The notes beneath the pieces were generated by a model that searched no databases, had not been told where the DNA came from, and saw only the letters and a program-made list of their open reading frames with translations. From Limnohabitans radicicola (lineage in GTDB: Bacteria > Pseudomonadota > Gammaproteobacteria > Burkholderiales > Burkholderiaceae_C), in NCBI RefSeq assembly GCF_014837235.1, contig NZ_JACYFT010000002.1, positions 682,001 to 746,000 of the forward strand: a stretch of 64,000 nt of DNA, in the 5' to 3' direction. The translations under genes were made by a program, and so were the position numbers. Shown here piece by piece: positions 34,936-42,752 of the stretch (position 1 is the first letter of the stretch; each line of letters starts with the position of its first letter).

Positions 34936-35316
34936 TTAGAGCCTTGGAATGTGCTCGGTCGCCAGCAGGTTTCGTGCACCAGGCCGGGATTGATCATGGG
35001 CCGCATTCGCCGCCGAAACAGCCACCGCCTTGCTCACATCCCATACCTGCTCCCTGTGAAAGTGAAACTTCCCGTCTGTCCACATGCTGTGACCAGTACG
35101 TCCATCAGTCGATATTTCAACCCGACCGACACCAGGCTCCGTATATAGCGGCAACATGCGGCACCGCTTCGGACCCGATTCGACCACCAGGAAGAAGTGG
35201 TGCCCTTGGACAATAAATTCGGGTCGGCAAGTGACCTCGCCACCTTTCGAAAGCATGGTCTTAGGGCAGAGGTGCATGACCAGTCCTGGGGTGACCTCTT
35301 TCTCGGTGAATTGCAT
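34936..35316 (-). CDS. Hypothetical protein upstream of the LuxR regulator
   Basis: This encodes 126 residues from ATG 35316, with AGGAAACCAGGG immediately before it. No recognised domain. The middle is beta-rich (RPEFIVQGHHFFLVVESG, then VGRVEISTDGRTGHSMW). It is the first gene of the four-gene leader-motif cluster. Its 5-prime end lies 11 bp from the end of the OLD nuclease gene, so transcription may come from there. Confidence 0.5.
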   Translation of the reverse strand: MQFTEKEVTPGLVMHLCPKTMLSKGGEVTCRPEFIVQGHHFFLVVESGPKRCRMLPLYTEPGVGRVEISTDGRTGHSMWTDGKFHFHREQVWDVSKAVAVSAANAAHDQSRPGARNLLATEHIPRL

Positions 35317-35326
35317 CCCTGGTTTC

Positions 35327-37303
35327 CTATTTGTTCGACAACAGCGCATTGAATGCGGCAAAGACCTTCTCAGCCCGCTCTAAAGTTGTTAGGACTGCCG
35401 GAGCGTCGTTATCAAGAACGCTTGGGTTATCGAGTAACCACCGTGCAGGCGCGAAATGATCGAACTCTGCAACCTCACTTGGCATCAGCCTAAACAGAGC
35501 CTCTGCCTTCTTGACGATTCGCTCACTCTCAGACGCCGCAAGCAATGAATCCTTGGTGACCTCTTTGGCCGCTGGCGGCTTATAGGCAGCATTGAGAATT
35601 TCAGCAAATAGCTCTGGATCAAAGAGATCTTCGACATCCGCCTCTTGCTGCTCGACAAAATCCGCTGCGGTGAAGAAGTGACCGGCCTTGAGAATCTGCT
35701 CTCTCTTGACGGCCTCGATCTTCTTCCTGTCTGAGTTGGCGACATCCGAGAGCACTGCTATGTCGATGTGATTGCCGCCGAACAGCCTGACGAAAGGGGC
35801 TATCTTGTCAATGCCGCCAGAGGGGCAAAGGGTCCAGCGGCGATCCATTCCCTCGCGGCCGCGCTTTCGTAAAGCCTGCGACAGCGTCTGCAGGTAGAGA
35901 ATGTCGGAGGGCCCTTCTACCAGCCATGTATGCGAGCCGATGAACATAGACTGCGTAACCTCATACCCCAAAGCTCCTTGCAAGGGAAACAGCGTGTCAT
36001 CGCTGACTTCAAGAACATCCGCGTGGATCTTCGTGCCTTTAAGCTCGGGCCGCCCTGTCCTCTGATTGAAGCTGATGACATCCTCCACGATGCGCACATC
36101 GTTCAATCGATCCATTGGAACCATGAACGGTGAATGTGTAGTGAAGATGACCTGATGATCGGGTAGCAGACGTTCGACGATGTATCTCAGCAAGTCGCCC
36201 TGGGCTTTGCCGTGGAGTGTCAGGCCGGGCTCATCCAACAAGATGATTGCGTTGCTCTCGGTCTTTTTGAGCTGCTTGAATTGGGCTAGGAAGGAGAAGA
36301 ACCATACGAAGCCAGCGCTGCGTTCTGAGAGCGGCAGGGTGGCTTTGTGGTTCGTGTTGCGGATGCGGATGTCGGCGACGATTCCCGAGTTGAACGGCGC
36401 AGGATCGCTGGGCTTGCCCGAGTCGATTTCGATGACCACCTCCAGGGCGTTGTTCTGGCTCCAGAACTGGAAAATCTCCTCGGTAATCTCGTTGCTGGCT
36501 GCTTCGCATTTGGCCTTTAGGGCTTCGCGACGATCGGCTGCGATGAGCTCTTCCAATGTCGTGCCCGCGTATTCCAGGAACGAGAGAAAAATCTTGTCGC
36601 CGACACTGACATTGTTCTGCTGCTTGTCTTGCTGCAACTGGTTGAGCGAGACCATCCCGGACATGCGCTCGAAGTGGGAGGTGAAGAAGAACCTGGGCTG
36701 TCGAGCAGATAGCAGATCAATGATGCCCAGGCTGAACCTGGACTCGCGGCACTTCTTGATTTCTTGAAGCAACGCCTCCTGCTTCTGGGTTCGCTCTGAC
36801 AGAGCAGAGAGTGCCTTGTCAGCGGCAGGCCCGGTTGCAACGCCATGCAGTACATTGCGCTCTGTGGCATTGAGGGCATGCTTGCCAGTCAAATACTCCA
36901 AACACTTGGCATCGTCGACCTCGATCTCCCAAGTCCGCTTGTCTTCTTCATAACGGAATCCAAAGTGGACTTGAAAGCCATCGCTCTTGAGCACACCAGG
37001 CCCGAAGCGTTGCTCAACCACTGCTACATCCGCAGCCTCAAGTTTCCACCAGGTTCGGATGACTTCGGCTTCGCCGTCCGGATGGCGCTCATCAAAGCGC
37101 CTGGAGAAACGGCGGGGGTAGTCGATGGTTTCGTCAATCTCGAAAGGCTGTGCTTTGGATGGCCTCAACGCCCGAAGGGCGCTGAGGATCGCCGTCTTCC
37201 CTGCCTCGTTCTTGCCCACCAGACAAGTTATGTCCCCAATCTCGAACTCGCCGCTGTCTTCTACCGAGCGGTAGTTCTGTACTCTAGCCTTGATTAGCTT
37301 CAT
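35327..37303 (-). CDS. OLD-family ATP-dependent nuclease (AAA ATPase plus Toprim)
   Basis: This encodes 658 residues. Walker A GKNEAGKT is at residues 30-37, preceded by VQNYRSV as in RecF/OLD proteins. The ABC-type signature region is near ATLPLSERSAGFVW and Walker B in IILLDEPGLTLH. The C-terminal Toprim domain has LVEGPSDILYL (near 455-470) and an acidic VLSDVANSDR (near 510). OLD proteins are DNA nucleases acting in phage and plasmid defence; GajA of Gabija is a relative, but no UvrD-like GajB is adjacent. The following TrfB-like gene is 4 bp away. Confidence 0.82.
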   Translation of the reverse strand: MKLIKARVQNYRSVEDSGEFEIGDITCLVGKNEAGKTAILSALRALRPSKAQPFEIDETIDYPRRFSRRFDERHPDGEAEVIRTWWKLEAADVAVVEQRFGPGVLKSDGFQVHFGFRYEEDKRTWEIEVDDAKCLEYLTGKHALNATERNVLHGVATGPAADKALSALSERTQKQEALLQEIKKCRESRFSLGIIDLLSARQPRFFFTSHFERMSGMVSLNQLQQDKQQNNVSVGDKIFLSFLEYAGTTLEELIAADRREALKAKCEAASNEITEEIFQFWSQNNALEVVIEIDSGKPSDPAPFNSGIVADIRIRNTNHKATLPLSERSAGFVWFFSFLAQFKQLKKTESNAIILLDEPGLTLHGKAQGDLLRYIVERLLPDHQVIFTTHSPFMVPMDRLNDVRIVEDVISFNQRTGRPELKGTKIHADVLEVSDDTLFPLQGALGYEVTQSMFIGSHTWLVEGPSDILYLQTLSQALRKRGREGMDRRWTLCPSGGIDKIAPFVRLFGGNHIDIAVLSDVANSDRKKIEAVKREQILKAGHFFTAADFVEQQEADVEDLFDPELFAEILNAAYKPPAAKEVTKDSLLAASESERIVKKAEALFRLMPSEVAEFDHFAPARWLLDNPSVLDNDAPAVLTTLERAEKVFAAFNALLSNK

Positions 37304-37307
37304 TTTT

Positions 37308-37556
37308 TTACCACCTTGGTGTCATAATATCAACCGCCAGAGGTTCATGTAAGAGATTTTTGAAAGTAATACAAATTTCTTTGTGCAGCGCCAAAAACCG
37401 CTTGGTCGAGCGGTGCACAGCTTGGGGCGTGCAGCCCACCGCCCGTGCCGCGTCTACGTTGGCCATGTCATCGAAAAGCACCAGGCCCACGGCAGTAATC
37501 ACGGGCTCTTTGCTTTTGAGCAGCCGGGCGATCAGCTTGAATTCTTCTCGTGTCAT
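37308..37556 (-). CDS. TrfB/KorA-like transcriptional repressor
   Basis: This encodes 82 residues. The helix-turn-helix DAARAVGCTPQAVHRSTKRF matches the TrfB/KorA style of plasmid regulators, where a Gln-containing recognition helix reads short palindromes. It overlaps the higA stop by 4 bp (ATGA at 37553), which places a third HTH protein in the toxin-antitoxin operon, followed by the nuclease gene. Likely autoregulates this operon or represses element genes. Confidence 0.6.
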   Translation of the reverse strand: MTREEFKLIARLLKSKEPVITAVGLVLFDDMANVDAARAVGCTPQAVHRSTKRFLALHKEICITFKNLLHEPLAVDIMTPRW

Positions 37557-37858
37557 GCCGCCATCGCCAGGGGTTCGATTTCACGAGTGATGAGCTTGGC
37601 GCTTTGCTTTTCGGCAATGCGAAGGTCATATGCGGCCTGCAGAGCAAGCCAGCCCTGGGCTTCACTACCGAAGTAGCGCTCCAGGCGCAGCGCCGTATCT
37701 GCCGACACGCCGCGTTTGCCGTCCACAATTTCGCGCAGGCGCGAGTAAGGGACGTGCAGGGCCAGCGACAGTGCGCGGACACTGATACCCATCGGCTTAA
37801 TGTAGTCCTCAAGCAAGATTTCCCCAGGATGGATGGGGCGCATTCCATTTTTGAACAT
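37553..37858 (-). CDS. higA: HigA-family antitoxin, second module
   Basis: This encodes 101 residues with IHPGEILLEDYIKPMGIS, an HTH (ALSLALHVPYSRLREIVDG) and SADTALRLERYF. It is related to the 23,295 HigA but divergent in the recognition helix, so it should have its own operator. The stop overlaps the TrfB-like gene. Confidence 0.88.
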   Translation of the reverse strand: MFKNGMRPIHPGEILLEDYIKPMGISVRALSLALHVPYSRLREIVDGKRGVSADTALRLERYFGSEAQGWLALQAAYDLRIAEKQSAKLITREIEPLAMAA

Positions 37859-37876
37859 GATGGTCCTTTGCGTCAG

Positions 37877-38146
37877 TCAGTGAGGGTCTTCAATCACAAC
37901 ATCAAACGGGCCACTCGGCCCCCATTTGAACGTCAGTCGCCATTGGTCGTTGATCCGAACGTGCCATGCGCCGTCGTACTCTTTAAGGTCGTTGCCTGGC
38001 GGTGCCCGCATGAAGCTCAGTGAAGGCGCTGCATCGAGCTGGGCCAGCTTTCGTTCAGCGACCTTCTTGATGTTGGCAAACCGTGGACAGCGCCCGGTGG
38101 TGAACAGCTCTTGGGTGTCGGCGCACGCGAAGGATTGAATTGCCAT
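37877..38146 (-). CDS. higB: HigB-family toxin, second module
   Basis: This encodes 89 residues from ATG 38146. It has AIQSFACADTQELFTTG, RKLAQLDAA and the core HVRINDQWRLTFKW, as in the first HigB (RINDQWRLCFVW). Toxin precedes antitoxin on the minus strand. A run of nine A on the minus strand lies immediately before the start codon. Confidence 0.87.
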   Translation of the reverse strand: MAIQSFACADTQELFTTGRCPRFANIKKVAERKLAQLDAAPSLSFMRAPPGNDLKEYDGAWHVRINDQWRLTFKWGPSGPFDVVIEDPH

Positions 38147-38193
38147 TTTTTTTTCTATGTTACCTGTTATCCGTTCAACGATCAATCTGAGTG

Positions 38194-38874
38194 TTACAGC
38201 GCATCCGCGAACATCTGGCTCAGGATGGCGGGAGCAATGTCCACATACCTTTGGCTGCACTCGATGTTGGAATGTCCGAGCAGCTGGGCCACGGCGTCAA
38301 TGTCGGCGGTGGAGGCCAGCACCTTGCCAGCGAAAGTGCGACGCCCCGAATGACTGGAGCCCCCAGCCAGGCCTGCCCGCCGATAAAGTCTGGTCACATG
38401 GCTCTGGAGGCTGTCGCAGGCCTTGTAATCGCGGTGCTCGCCAGTCTCCAGGACCCGGCGCTTGGTGTTCTGGCTCAAACCTGAGCCCCGCCCACTGAAA
38501 ATCAATGGCTGGTGGGGCAGCAGCCCACGGTATTGGCCGCTGGCCATGTCCGTGCCGATCTCCCGCTCGATCCGGTGCACCAGGTAGGCCTGCAGGGCAT
38601 CGACCAGGGGCTTTGTGACCAGGTAGGCGCAGCGCTGGCGGCAACCTTTCGTGACCGCTTCACGCAAACTCACTTCTGAGCGTAGCTTGCCCGTAGGGTG
38701 CATCACGTCAGCAACCGTGATCCTGGAAATCTCGGTCACGCGCATGCCGGTGTGGTGCCCAAGCATGAGGACAAGGGCATCGCGCTCCGGGCAGCGCGAG
38801 GTGGACATGGTGATTTTGATGAGCCGCTGAAATTGTCCCTGGTTCAGGGTGCGGGCGCGTTTCTGAGTGGGCAT
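38194..38874 (-). CDS. Small tyrosine recombinase
   Basis: This encodes 226 residues from ATG 38874 (AGAGGTC upstream). Catalytic residues: Arg in HTGMRVTE, HSGRR for the His-x-x-Arg pair, GHSNIE for the second His, and Tyr in CSQRYVD. It is essentially a catalytic domain with almost no N-terminal core-binding domain, like plasmid-borne resolvase/integrase-like proteins of about 230 residues. Two repeats (candidate sRNAs B and C) lie upstream. Whether it resolves, inverts or integrates is not visible. Confidence 0.8.
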   Translation of the reverse strand: MPTQKRARTLNQGQFQRLIKITMSTSRCPERDALVLMLGHHTGMRVTEISRITVADVMHPTGKLRSEVSLREAVTKGCRQRCAYLVTKPLVDALQAYLVHRIEREIGTDMASGQYRGLLPHQPLIFSGRGSGLSQNTKRRVLETGEHRDYKACDSLQSHVTRLYRRAGLAGGSSHSGRRTFAGKVLASTADIDAVAQLLGHSNIECSQRYVDIAPAILSQMFADAL

Positions 38875-38994
38875 GTGACCTCTGTAATTCGACTGGTGAA
38901 GCGAAATGCAGAGAGAGAAACGTCGGGGCTCTTTTTCAATGATAACCCGCGTGGTTGAGCCACATAAAGGAAAGTTGGACGAGCCCCGCCAATA

Positions 38995-39088
38995 AAAAAG
39001 CCCCGGCGCGCGGCCGGGGCGAGAAGCCTTTGTGCTATCACACGCAAGGCACCCGCTCAGGGAGGTGAAACGGGAGGACCGAAGCCCC
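38995..39088 (-). ncRNA. Candidate small RNA, copy B
   Basis: This has the same layout as copy A: CATAAT box at 39095-39100, hairpin with CACCUCC loop (39049-39070; the stem has one mismatch here), and a terminator stem GCCCCGGC/GCCGGGGC (39000-39007/39013-39020) followed by six U. It lies about 120 bp upstream of the recombinase gene and is transcribed in the same direction, so it would end before that gene. Confidence 0.6.
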
Positions 39089-39175
39089 ACGCGAATTATG
39101 TAGGCAATCCTCATGCCCTGACCAACAAAAACCGGAAATTTGGGCAACCAGCAACCAGCAACCAGCGCCGAACTC

Positions 39176-39269
39176 AAAAAAAAGCCCCAGCATGGGGCTG
39201 GGGCCAGAAGCCTCTCGCTGTCGCGATTGGCACCCGCTCAGGGAGGAGAAGCGGGGAGGCGTAAATCTC
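39176..39269 (-). ncRNA. Candidate small RNA, copy C
   Basis: A CATAAT box at 39276-39281 is followed by the CCCGCU/AGCGGG hairpin, whose loop reads UCUCCUCCCUG. The terminator stem is GCCCCAG/CTGGGGC (39184-39190/39198-39204) with eight U. It lies about 180 bp from copy B in tandem. Between the two is a 7-bp tandem repeat GCAACCA x3 (39144-39166). Confidence 0.58.
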
Positions 39270-39329
39270 TTGCAAATTATGCACGCAGCAACGGCATTTG
39301 CACACGGGTCCAAAATGTAAACTGCTTGC

Positions 39330-39971
39330 GTGTGCACCAATTTCACGCCAACCCAACGCGCCCAGTGGGTCAAGGAAATGCTGGGTGTCGATCTGCCAGT
39401 TGGCTACCCTGAAGAGTCCTACCCTGGGTTCGCTGCTCCCGTGGTGGTCAAGAGCCACCAGACGGGTCGGGTAGCGTGCGGTCTTGCCTGCTTTGGCCTG
39501 ATCCCCGCATGGGCCAAAGAAGACAAGATCAGCCGCCACACCTACAACGCCCGCAGCGAGACCGCTGCAGAAAAGCCCAGTTTCCGCACCGCATGGCGTC
39601 AGCGCCAATACGGCTTGGTGCTGGTCAATAACTTCTACGAGCCCAGCTACGAGTCAGGCAAGGCCGTGCGCTGGAAGATTGAGCTGGCCAGCGGAGGCCC
39701 GTTCGGCATTGCTTGCCTCTGGGATCGCTGGACCGACCCCGCCTCGGGTGAGCGGGTGGTGAGCTTTTCGATGCTCACGGTCAATGCCGATGAGCATCCG
39801 GTGATGAACCAGTTTCACAAACCCGGGGATGAAAAACGCACCCCTGTCATCATTGCCCCCGAACTGTATGACGCCTGGCTGAGTGCAGACACCGTCCAAG
39901 CGGCTGAACTGATGCACTGGCAACACATGCCCGAGTTGGTGTCATGCCCCGCACCCAGATCCTCAACCTAA
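39330..39971 (+). CDS. SRAP/YedK (HMCES-like) abasic-site protein
   Basis: This encodes 213 residues. A GTG start places the catalytic Cys at position 2 (MCTNF), as required for covalent capture of abasic sites in ssDNA. Other family hallmarks include YNARSETAAEKPSFR, NNFYEP and the late His in DEHPVMNQFHKPGDEKRTPVI. SRAP proteins shield lesions in single-stranded DNA, fitting DNA entering by conjugation. Upstream of umuDC, it may share SOS induction. Confidence 0.9.
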   Translation: MCTNFTPTQRAQWVKEMLGVDLPVGYPEESYPGFAAPVVVKSHQTGRVACGLACFGLIPAWAKEDKISRHTYNARSETAAEKPSFRTAWRQRQYGLVLVNNFYEPSYESGKAVRWKIELASGGPFGIACLWDRWTDPASGERVVSFSMLTVNADEHPVMNQFHKPGDEKRTPVIIAPELYDAWLSADTVQAAELMHWQHMPELVSCPAPRSST

Positions 39972-40000
39972 AGTCTACATGATGTGCTGAATATTGGCAC

Positions 40001-40036
40001 TTGAAATACTGTTGTTATATCCAGTATATTTGGTGC
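40001..40036 (+). promoter_or_regulatory. umuD promoter with LexA box
   Basis: The LexA operator has the form CTG-N10-CAG at 40009-40024, with flanking TA giving TACTG...CAGTA. It overlaps a promoter with -35 TTGAAA (40001-40006) and -10 TATATT (40025-40030). A transcription start 7 bases beyond the -10 would fall on or next to the umuD ATG at 40037, so the message may be leaderless. Confidence 0.78.
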
Positions 40037-40477
40037 ATGCCAAGCTCTCATGAAACATCGTTATTGCCCGTATTCGTGCCAGACACAAAAGTCTGGCTGG
40101 ATGTCTGCTCTTGGTCTGTGGCGGCTGGCTTTCCATCACCTGCTGCCGATCACACCCGCAAGCGCATTGACCTCAACGAACACCTGATCCGCAATGGCGA
40201 TGCGACTTTCATTTTCAAGGTCAAGGGTGACTCCATGATCGATGCGGGCATCTATGAAGGTGATGCCCTGCTGATCGACCGCTCCATCGAGCCCCGGCAC
40301 GGCAACATCGTGTTGGCCGTGCTCAACAATGACTTCACAGTCAAACGCCTGCACAAACGCGGGGGCGTCATCAAGCTCGTCCCAGAAAACAAGATCTACC
40401 CCACCATCACCGTCAAGGACGGGGAAGATTTCGATGTGTGGGGCGTGGTGACCTACAACTTGCACAAGCTCTATTGA
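40037..40477 (+). CDS. umuD: UmuD-like SOS peptidase subunit
   Basis: This encodes 146 residues from ATG 40037. The self-cleavage site is Ala30-Gly31 (SVAAGFPSPAAD), catalytic Ser66 in GDSMID and Lys103 in DFTVKRL. UmuD is trimmed after RecA activation and assembles with UmuC as translesion polymerase V. There is no good ribosome-binding site before the ATG, consistent with a leaderless start. It is followed by umuC after 9 bp. Confidence 0.92.
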   Translation: MPSSHETSLLPVFVPDTKVWLDVCSWSVAAGFPSPAADHTRKRIDLNEHLIRNGDATFIFKVKGDSMIDAGIYEGDALLIDRSIEPRHGNIVLAVLNNDFTVKRLHKRGGVIKLVPENKIYPTITVKDGEDFDVWGVVTYNLHKLY

Positions 40478-40486
40478 GGCTCGGCC

Positions 40487-41758
40487 ATGGGCACAGCGGT
40501 GCAGCAATTGGCGCTGGTCGATTGCAATAACTTCTATGTGAGCTGTGAGCGGGTGTTCCGGCCTGACCTGAAGCGAGTGCCCATGGTGGTGCTCTCCAAC
40601 AACGACGGCTGCGTGGTGTCCCGCTCCAACGAGGCCAAGGCCCTGGGCATCCGCATGGGGCAGCCATGGTTCGAGTGCAAGGCATTGGCCGAAGAGCATG
40701 GCATCCTGGCCATGAGCAGCAACTACGCGCTGTACGCCGACCTCTCGAACCGGGTCATGAACATCCTGAGCCAGTTTGCACCACGGCACGAGGTGTATTC
40801 GATTGACGAGTGCTTTGTGGACCTGACAGGCATCCCTAAGCTGCGCGACGTGAGCTACACCATGCGCGAACGGGTGACGAAGTGGAGCGGCATTCCTGTG
40901 TGCGTGGGCATTGGTCCGACCAAGACGCTGGCCAAGCTCGCCAACCATGTGGCAAAAAAGCACCCTCGCTCGCGTGGCGTGTTCAACTACAACGCCTTGA
41001 CCGAGGACCAGAAAGCACACCTGTTGCAACGCATACCCGTTGAGGAGGTCTGGGGAGTGGGCCGAAAGCTCACGCAAAAGCTGGCCTTGCAGGGCGTGCG
41101 CACCGCAAATGATTTGCGGCAGGCCCACGTACCCACACTGCGGGATGAATTCGGCGTGGTGATGGAGAAGATCCAACGCGAGCTGCAAGAGATTGCGTGC
41201 ATCGATCTGCAAGAGATTCAGCCCGACCGCCAGCAGATCATCTCCAGCCGGTCATTCGGGAGCATGGTGACCCAACTGCCGATACTGCAGGATGCACTTT
41301 CCACCTTTGTGGCCAATGCCTGCGCCAAGCTGAGGGCGCAAAACAGCCATGCGGCTGTGCTCCAGGTTTTCTTGCAAACCAATCGGTTTCGCAAAGAGTT
41401 GCCGCAGTACATGCCCAGCCTGGCTGTGCCACTGCCATATCCCACCAACGACAGCCTGGAAGTCAACCGCTGGGCCAGCTACCTGTGCGAGCGCATGTTC
41501 AAGCCCGAGTACCAATACAAGAAGGCCGGGATCATGCTTAGCGAGATCAGTCCGGTCACGCACAGGCAAGGTGATTTGCTGGAACCGGAGACCACCAGCA
41601 ACTCCAGACTGATGGTGGCCTTGGACTCGCTCAACCAGCGCTACGGGCGAGGCACCGTGAAAGTGTCAACGCAAGGTAGCTACATGGCTTGGCAGATGAA
41701 GCAGGAAAGGATGTCGCCGAGCTACACCACAAACTGGGACGAATTGCCGCAGGCCTAA
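40487..41758 (+). CDS. umuC: UmuC-like Y-family DNA polymerase
   Basis: This encodes 423 residues. Palm motifs are [16 protein letters not shown] (Asp10) and [10 protein letters not shown], then helix-hairpin-helix EEVWGVGRK, the little-finger region, and a C-terminal DUF4113-type segment with [13 protein letters not shown]. All are intact. With UmuD it gives an SOS-mutator polymerase; plasmid relatives (MucB, RumB) are common. The candidate oriT lies 120 bp beyond its end. Confidence 0.93.
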   Translation: MGTAVQQLALVDCNNFYVSCERVFRPDLKRVPMVVLSNNDGCVVSRSNEAKALGIRMGQPWFECKALAEEHGILAMSSNYALYADLSNRVMNILSQFAPRHEVYSIDECFVDLTGIPKLRDVSYTMRERVTKWSGIPVCVGIGPTKTLAKLANHVAKKHPRSRGVFNYNALTEDQKAHLLQRIPVEEVWGVGRKLTQKLALQGVRTANDLRQAHVPTLRDEFGVVMEKIQRELQEIACIDLQEIQPDRQQIISSRSFGSMVTQLPILQDALSTFVANACAKLRAQNSHAAVLQVFLQTNRFRKELPQYMPSLAVPLPYPTNDSLEVNRWASYLCERMFKPEYQYKKAGIMLSEISPVTHRQGDLLEPETTSNSRLMVALDSLNQRYGRGTVKVSTQGSYMAWQMKQERMSPSYTTNWDELPQA

Positions 41759-41876
41759 GCCTTCCCCACACTCCCCTATTGGCGACTGCTCTGGACATTT
41801 GCAGAGGCACTGAACTGGCAGATGTCAGCAGCGCCCGCCCGCAAGGCAACACAAGGATCTAATCAACTGTTCAAAC

Positions 41877-41921
41877 TATGGCCGGATTCCGGCCATAAAT
41901 TGGGCCGCTGGCCTATCCTGC
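41877..41921 (+). other. oriT: Candidate oriT with nic site
   Basis: A perfect 9-bp inverted repeat TATGGCCGG / CCGGCCATA (41877-41885, 41889-41897) is followed by a small GGCC-GCT-GGCC hairpin. It is then followed by CTATCCTGCAC, which contains the RP4-type nic consensus YATCCTG|Y, here TATCCTG at 41914-41920. Nicking would fall between 41920 and 41921, with transfer proceeding to the right. A MOBP relaxase of the matching class is encoded at 29,778-30,824. Confidence 0.68.
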
Positions 41922-42002
41922 ACTTTATTCGTTTTCGAGGAAAGTGGGATTTATGGTCTTCTCACGACTTCGACTCACCTTGGAAATCTTCGATTTTTTT
42001 AA

Positions 42003-42145
42003 AAATCACACATCGATAGCAGGCATCAACGGAAAATCACACATCGGGAGCAAGACGCCATCCATAAATTACATATTGAAAGCATGGTCTCCCAATAAAT
42101 CACACATCAATAGCAAACATCGAGGAAAAATGACAAATAGAGAGC
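42003..42145 (+). repeat. Five direct repeats at about 31-bp spacing
   Basis: Copies of AAATCACACATCGATAGCA start at about 42003, 42034, 42066, 42097 and 42128 (intervals 31, 32, 31, 31 bp). The first, second and fourth keep AAATCACACATC exactly; the third and fifth are degenerate. The spacing is three helical turns, so bound proteins would sit on one face. The array lies between oriT and the StbA-like gene, as in R388 where StbA binds direct repeats near oriT. Confidence 0.8.
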
Positions 42146-42232
42146 ACTGCGTGGGAAACCCCGCTCGTCGCTGGTAGCATGTTGTCAGTAACGGAGTTGA
42201 TTTCGATGGCCGACGCCAATATGGAGGTAAAA

Positions 42233-42559
42233 ATGAGCACAGGGCATTTGCCTCCGCGCAACCCAAGTCAGTCGCTGGGCAGCTATGTATTCGAGCACCT
42301 AGCCGAAATCGAAAAACTGATTGGACTGGGGTTCTACCAAGATTCGATTTGCCAGCAGCTCAACCTTGTCGGATTTACGCCGTCGATTGGCACATTCAAA
42401 AATTCGTTGGCGCGAGCCCGCGCCCGATTAAAGAAACAAGCAATTGCGGGCGGGCAAACCCCGCCCCAAATCCCTTCTTCGGAAATGCCAGTATTACGTG
42501 GGAATCGGTTGAGTGCAGACGAATTGGCCGTCCTTGAGCGGGGTATACCCGGCGCATAG
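42233..42559 (+). CDS. StbA-like DNA-binding protein beside oriT
   Basis: This encodes 108 residues; ATG 42233 follows GGAGG with 5-base spacing, better than ATG 42179. It shares the EKLIGLGFYQDSICQQLN...GFTPSIGTFKNSLARARARL region with the 28,726 protein, a likely HTH. The C-terminus is Pro/Ser-rich. As the first gene after the repeat array it is the best candidate to bind those repeats and autoregulate. Family identity with StbA is inferred from place and organisation. Confidence 0.65.
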   Translation: MSTGHLPPRNPSQSLGSYVFEHLAEIEKLIGLGFYQDSICQQLNLVGFTPSIGTFKNSLARARARLKKQAIAGGQTPPQIPSSEMPVLRGNRLSADELAVLERGIPGA

Positions 42560-42752
42560 CACGACCGTAGCCGCCGATTCGCGCAGCGAGTCGGCTTTGC
42601 CAGAGGATGCCAAGCGCAACGGAGCGAAGCGTAGTGCAGCGCGGCGGAGAGGGCTTTAGCCTTCTCCAAGAGCACATTCATTGCGAAGCAACTGACCATG
42701 AGGCGCCTCGCCCCTACCCCGCCAGCGGCACACTCCCTGGCGGGGCAAAGGG
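42541..42752. other. Hairpin-rich non-coding stretch after the StbA-like gene
   Basis: This contains the palindrome GGGTATACCC (42541-42550) and a 10-bp stem GCCGATTCGC/GCGAGTCGGC with a 3-base loop (about 42572-42594). It also contains a terminator-like stem GGAGAGGGC/GCCTTCTCC (about 42645-42666). No gene is seen on either strand. It could end the StbA-like transcript or fold as single-stranded DNA during transfer. Confidence 0.5.

Noticed and set aside
37314..37332. GGTGTCATAATAT, resembling a dif XerC half-site
   Set aside because: One base short of the proper spacing, with no XerD half after it; it is only a partial resemblance at a gene junction.
25500..39100. The sRNA-like repeats at 25.5 and 39.0 kb as attachment sites of a nested 13.5-kb element with the 38.2-kb recombinase
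   Set aside because: A third copy at 39.2 kb, promoter-like boxes and compensated terminator stems explain the repeats better as an RNA family; no short identical crossover core was seen.
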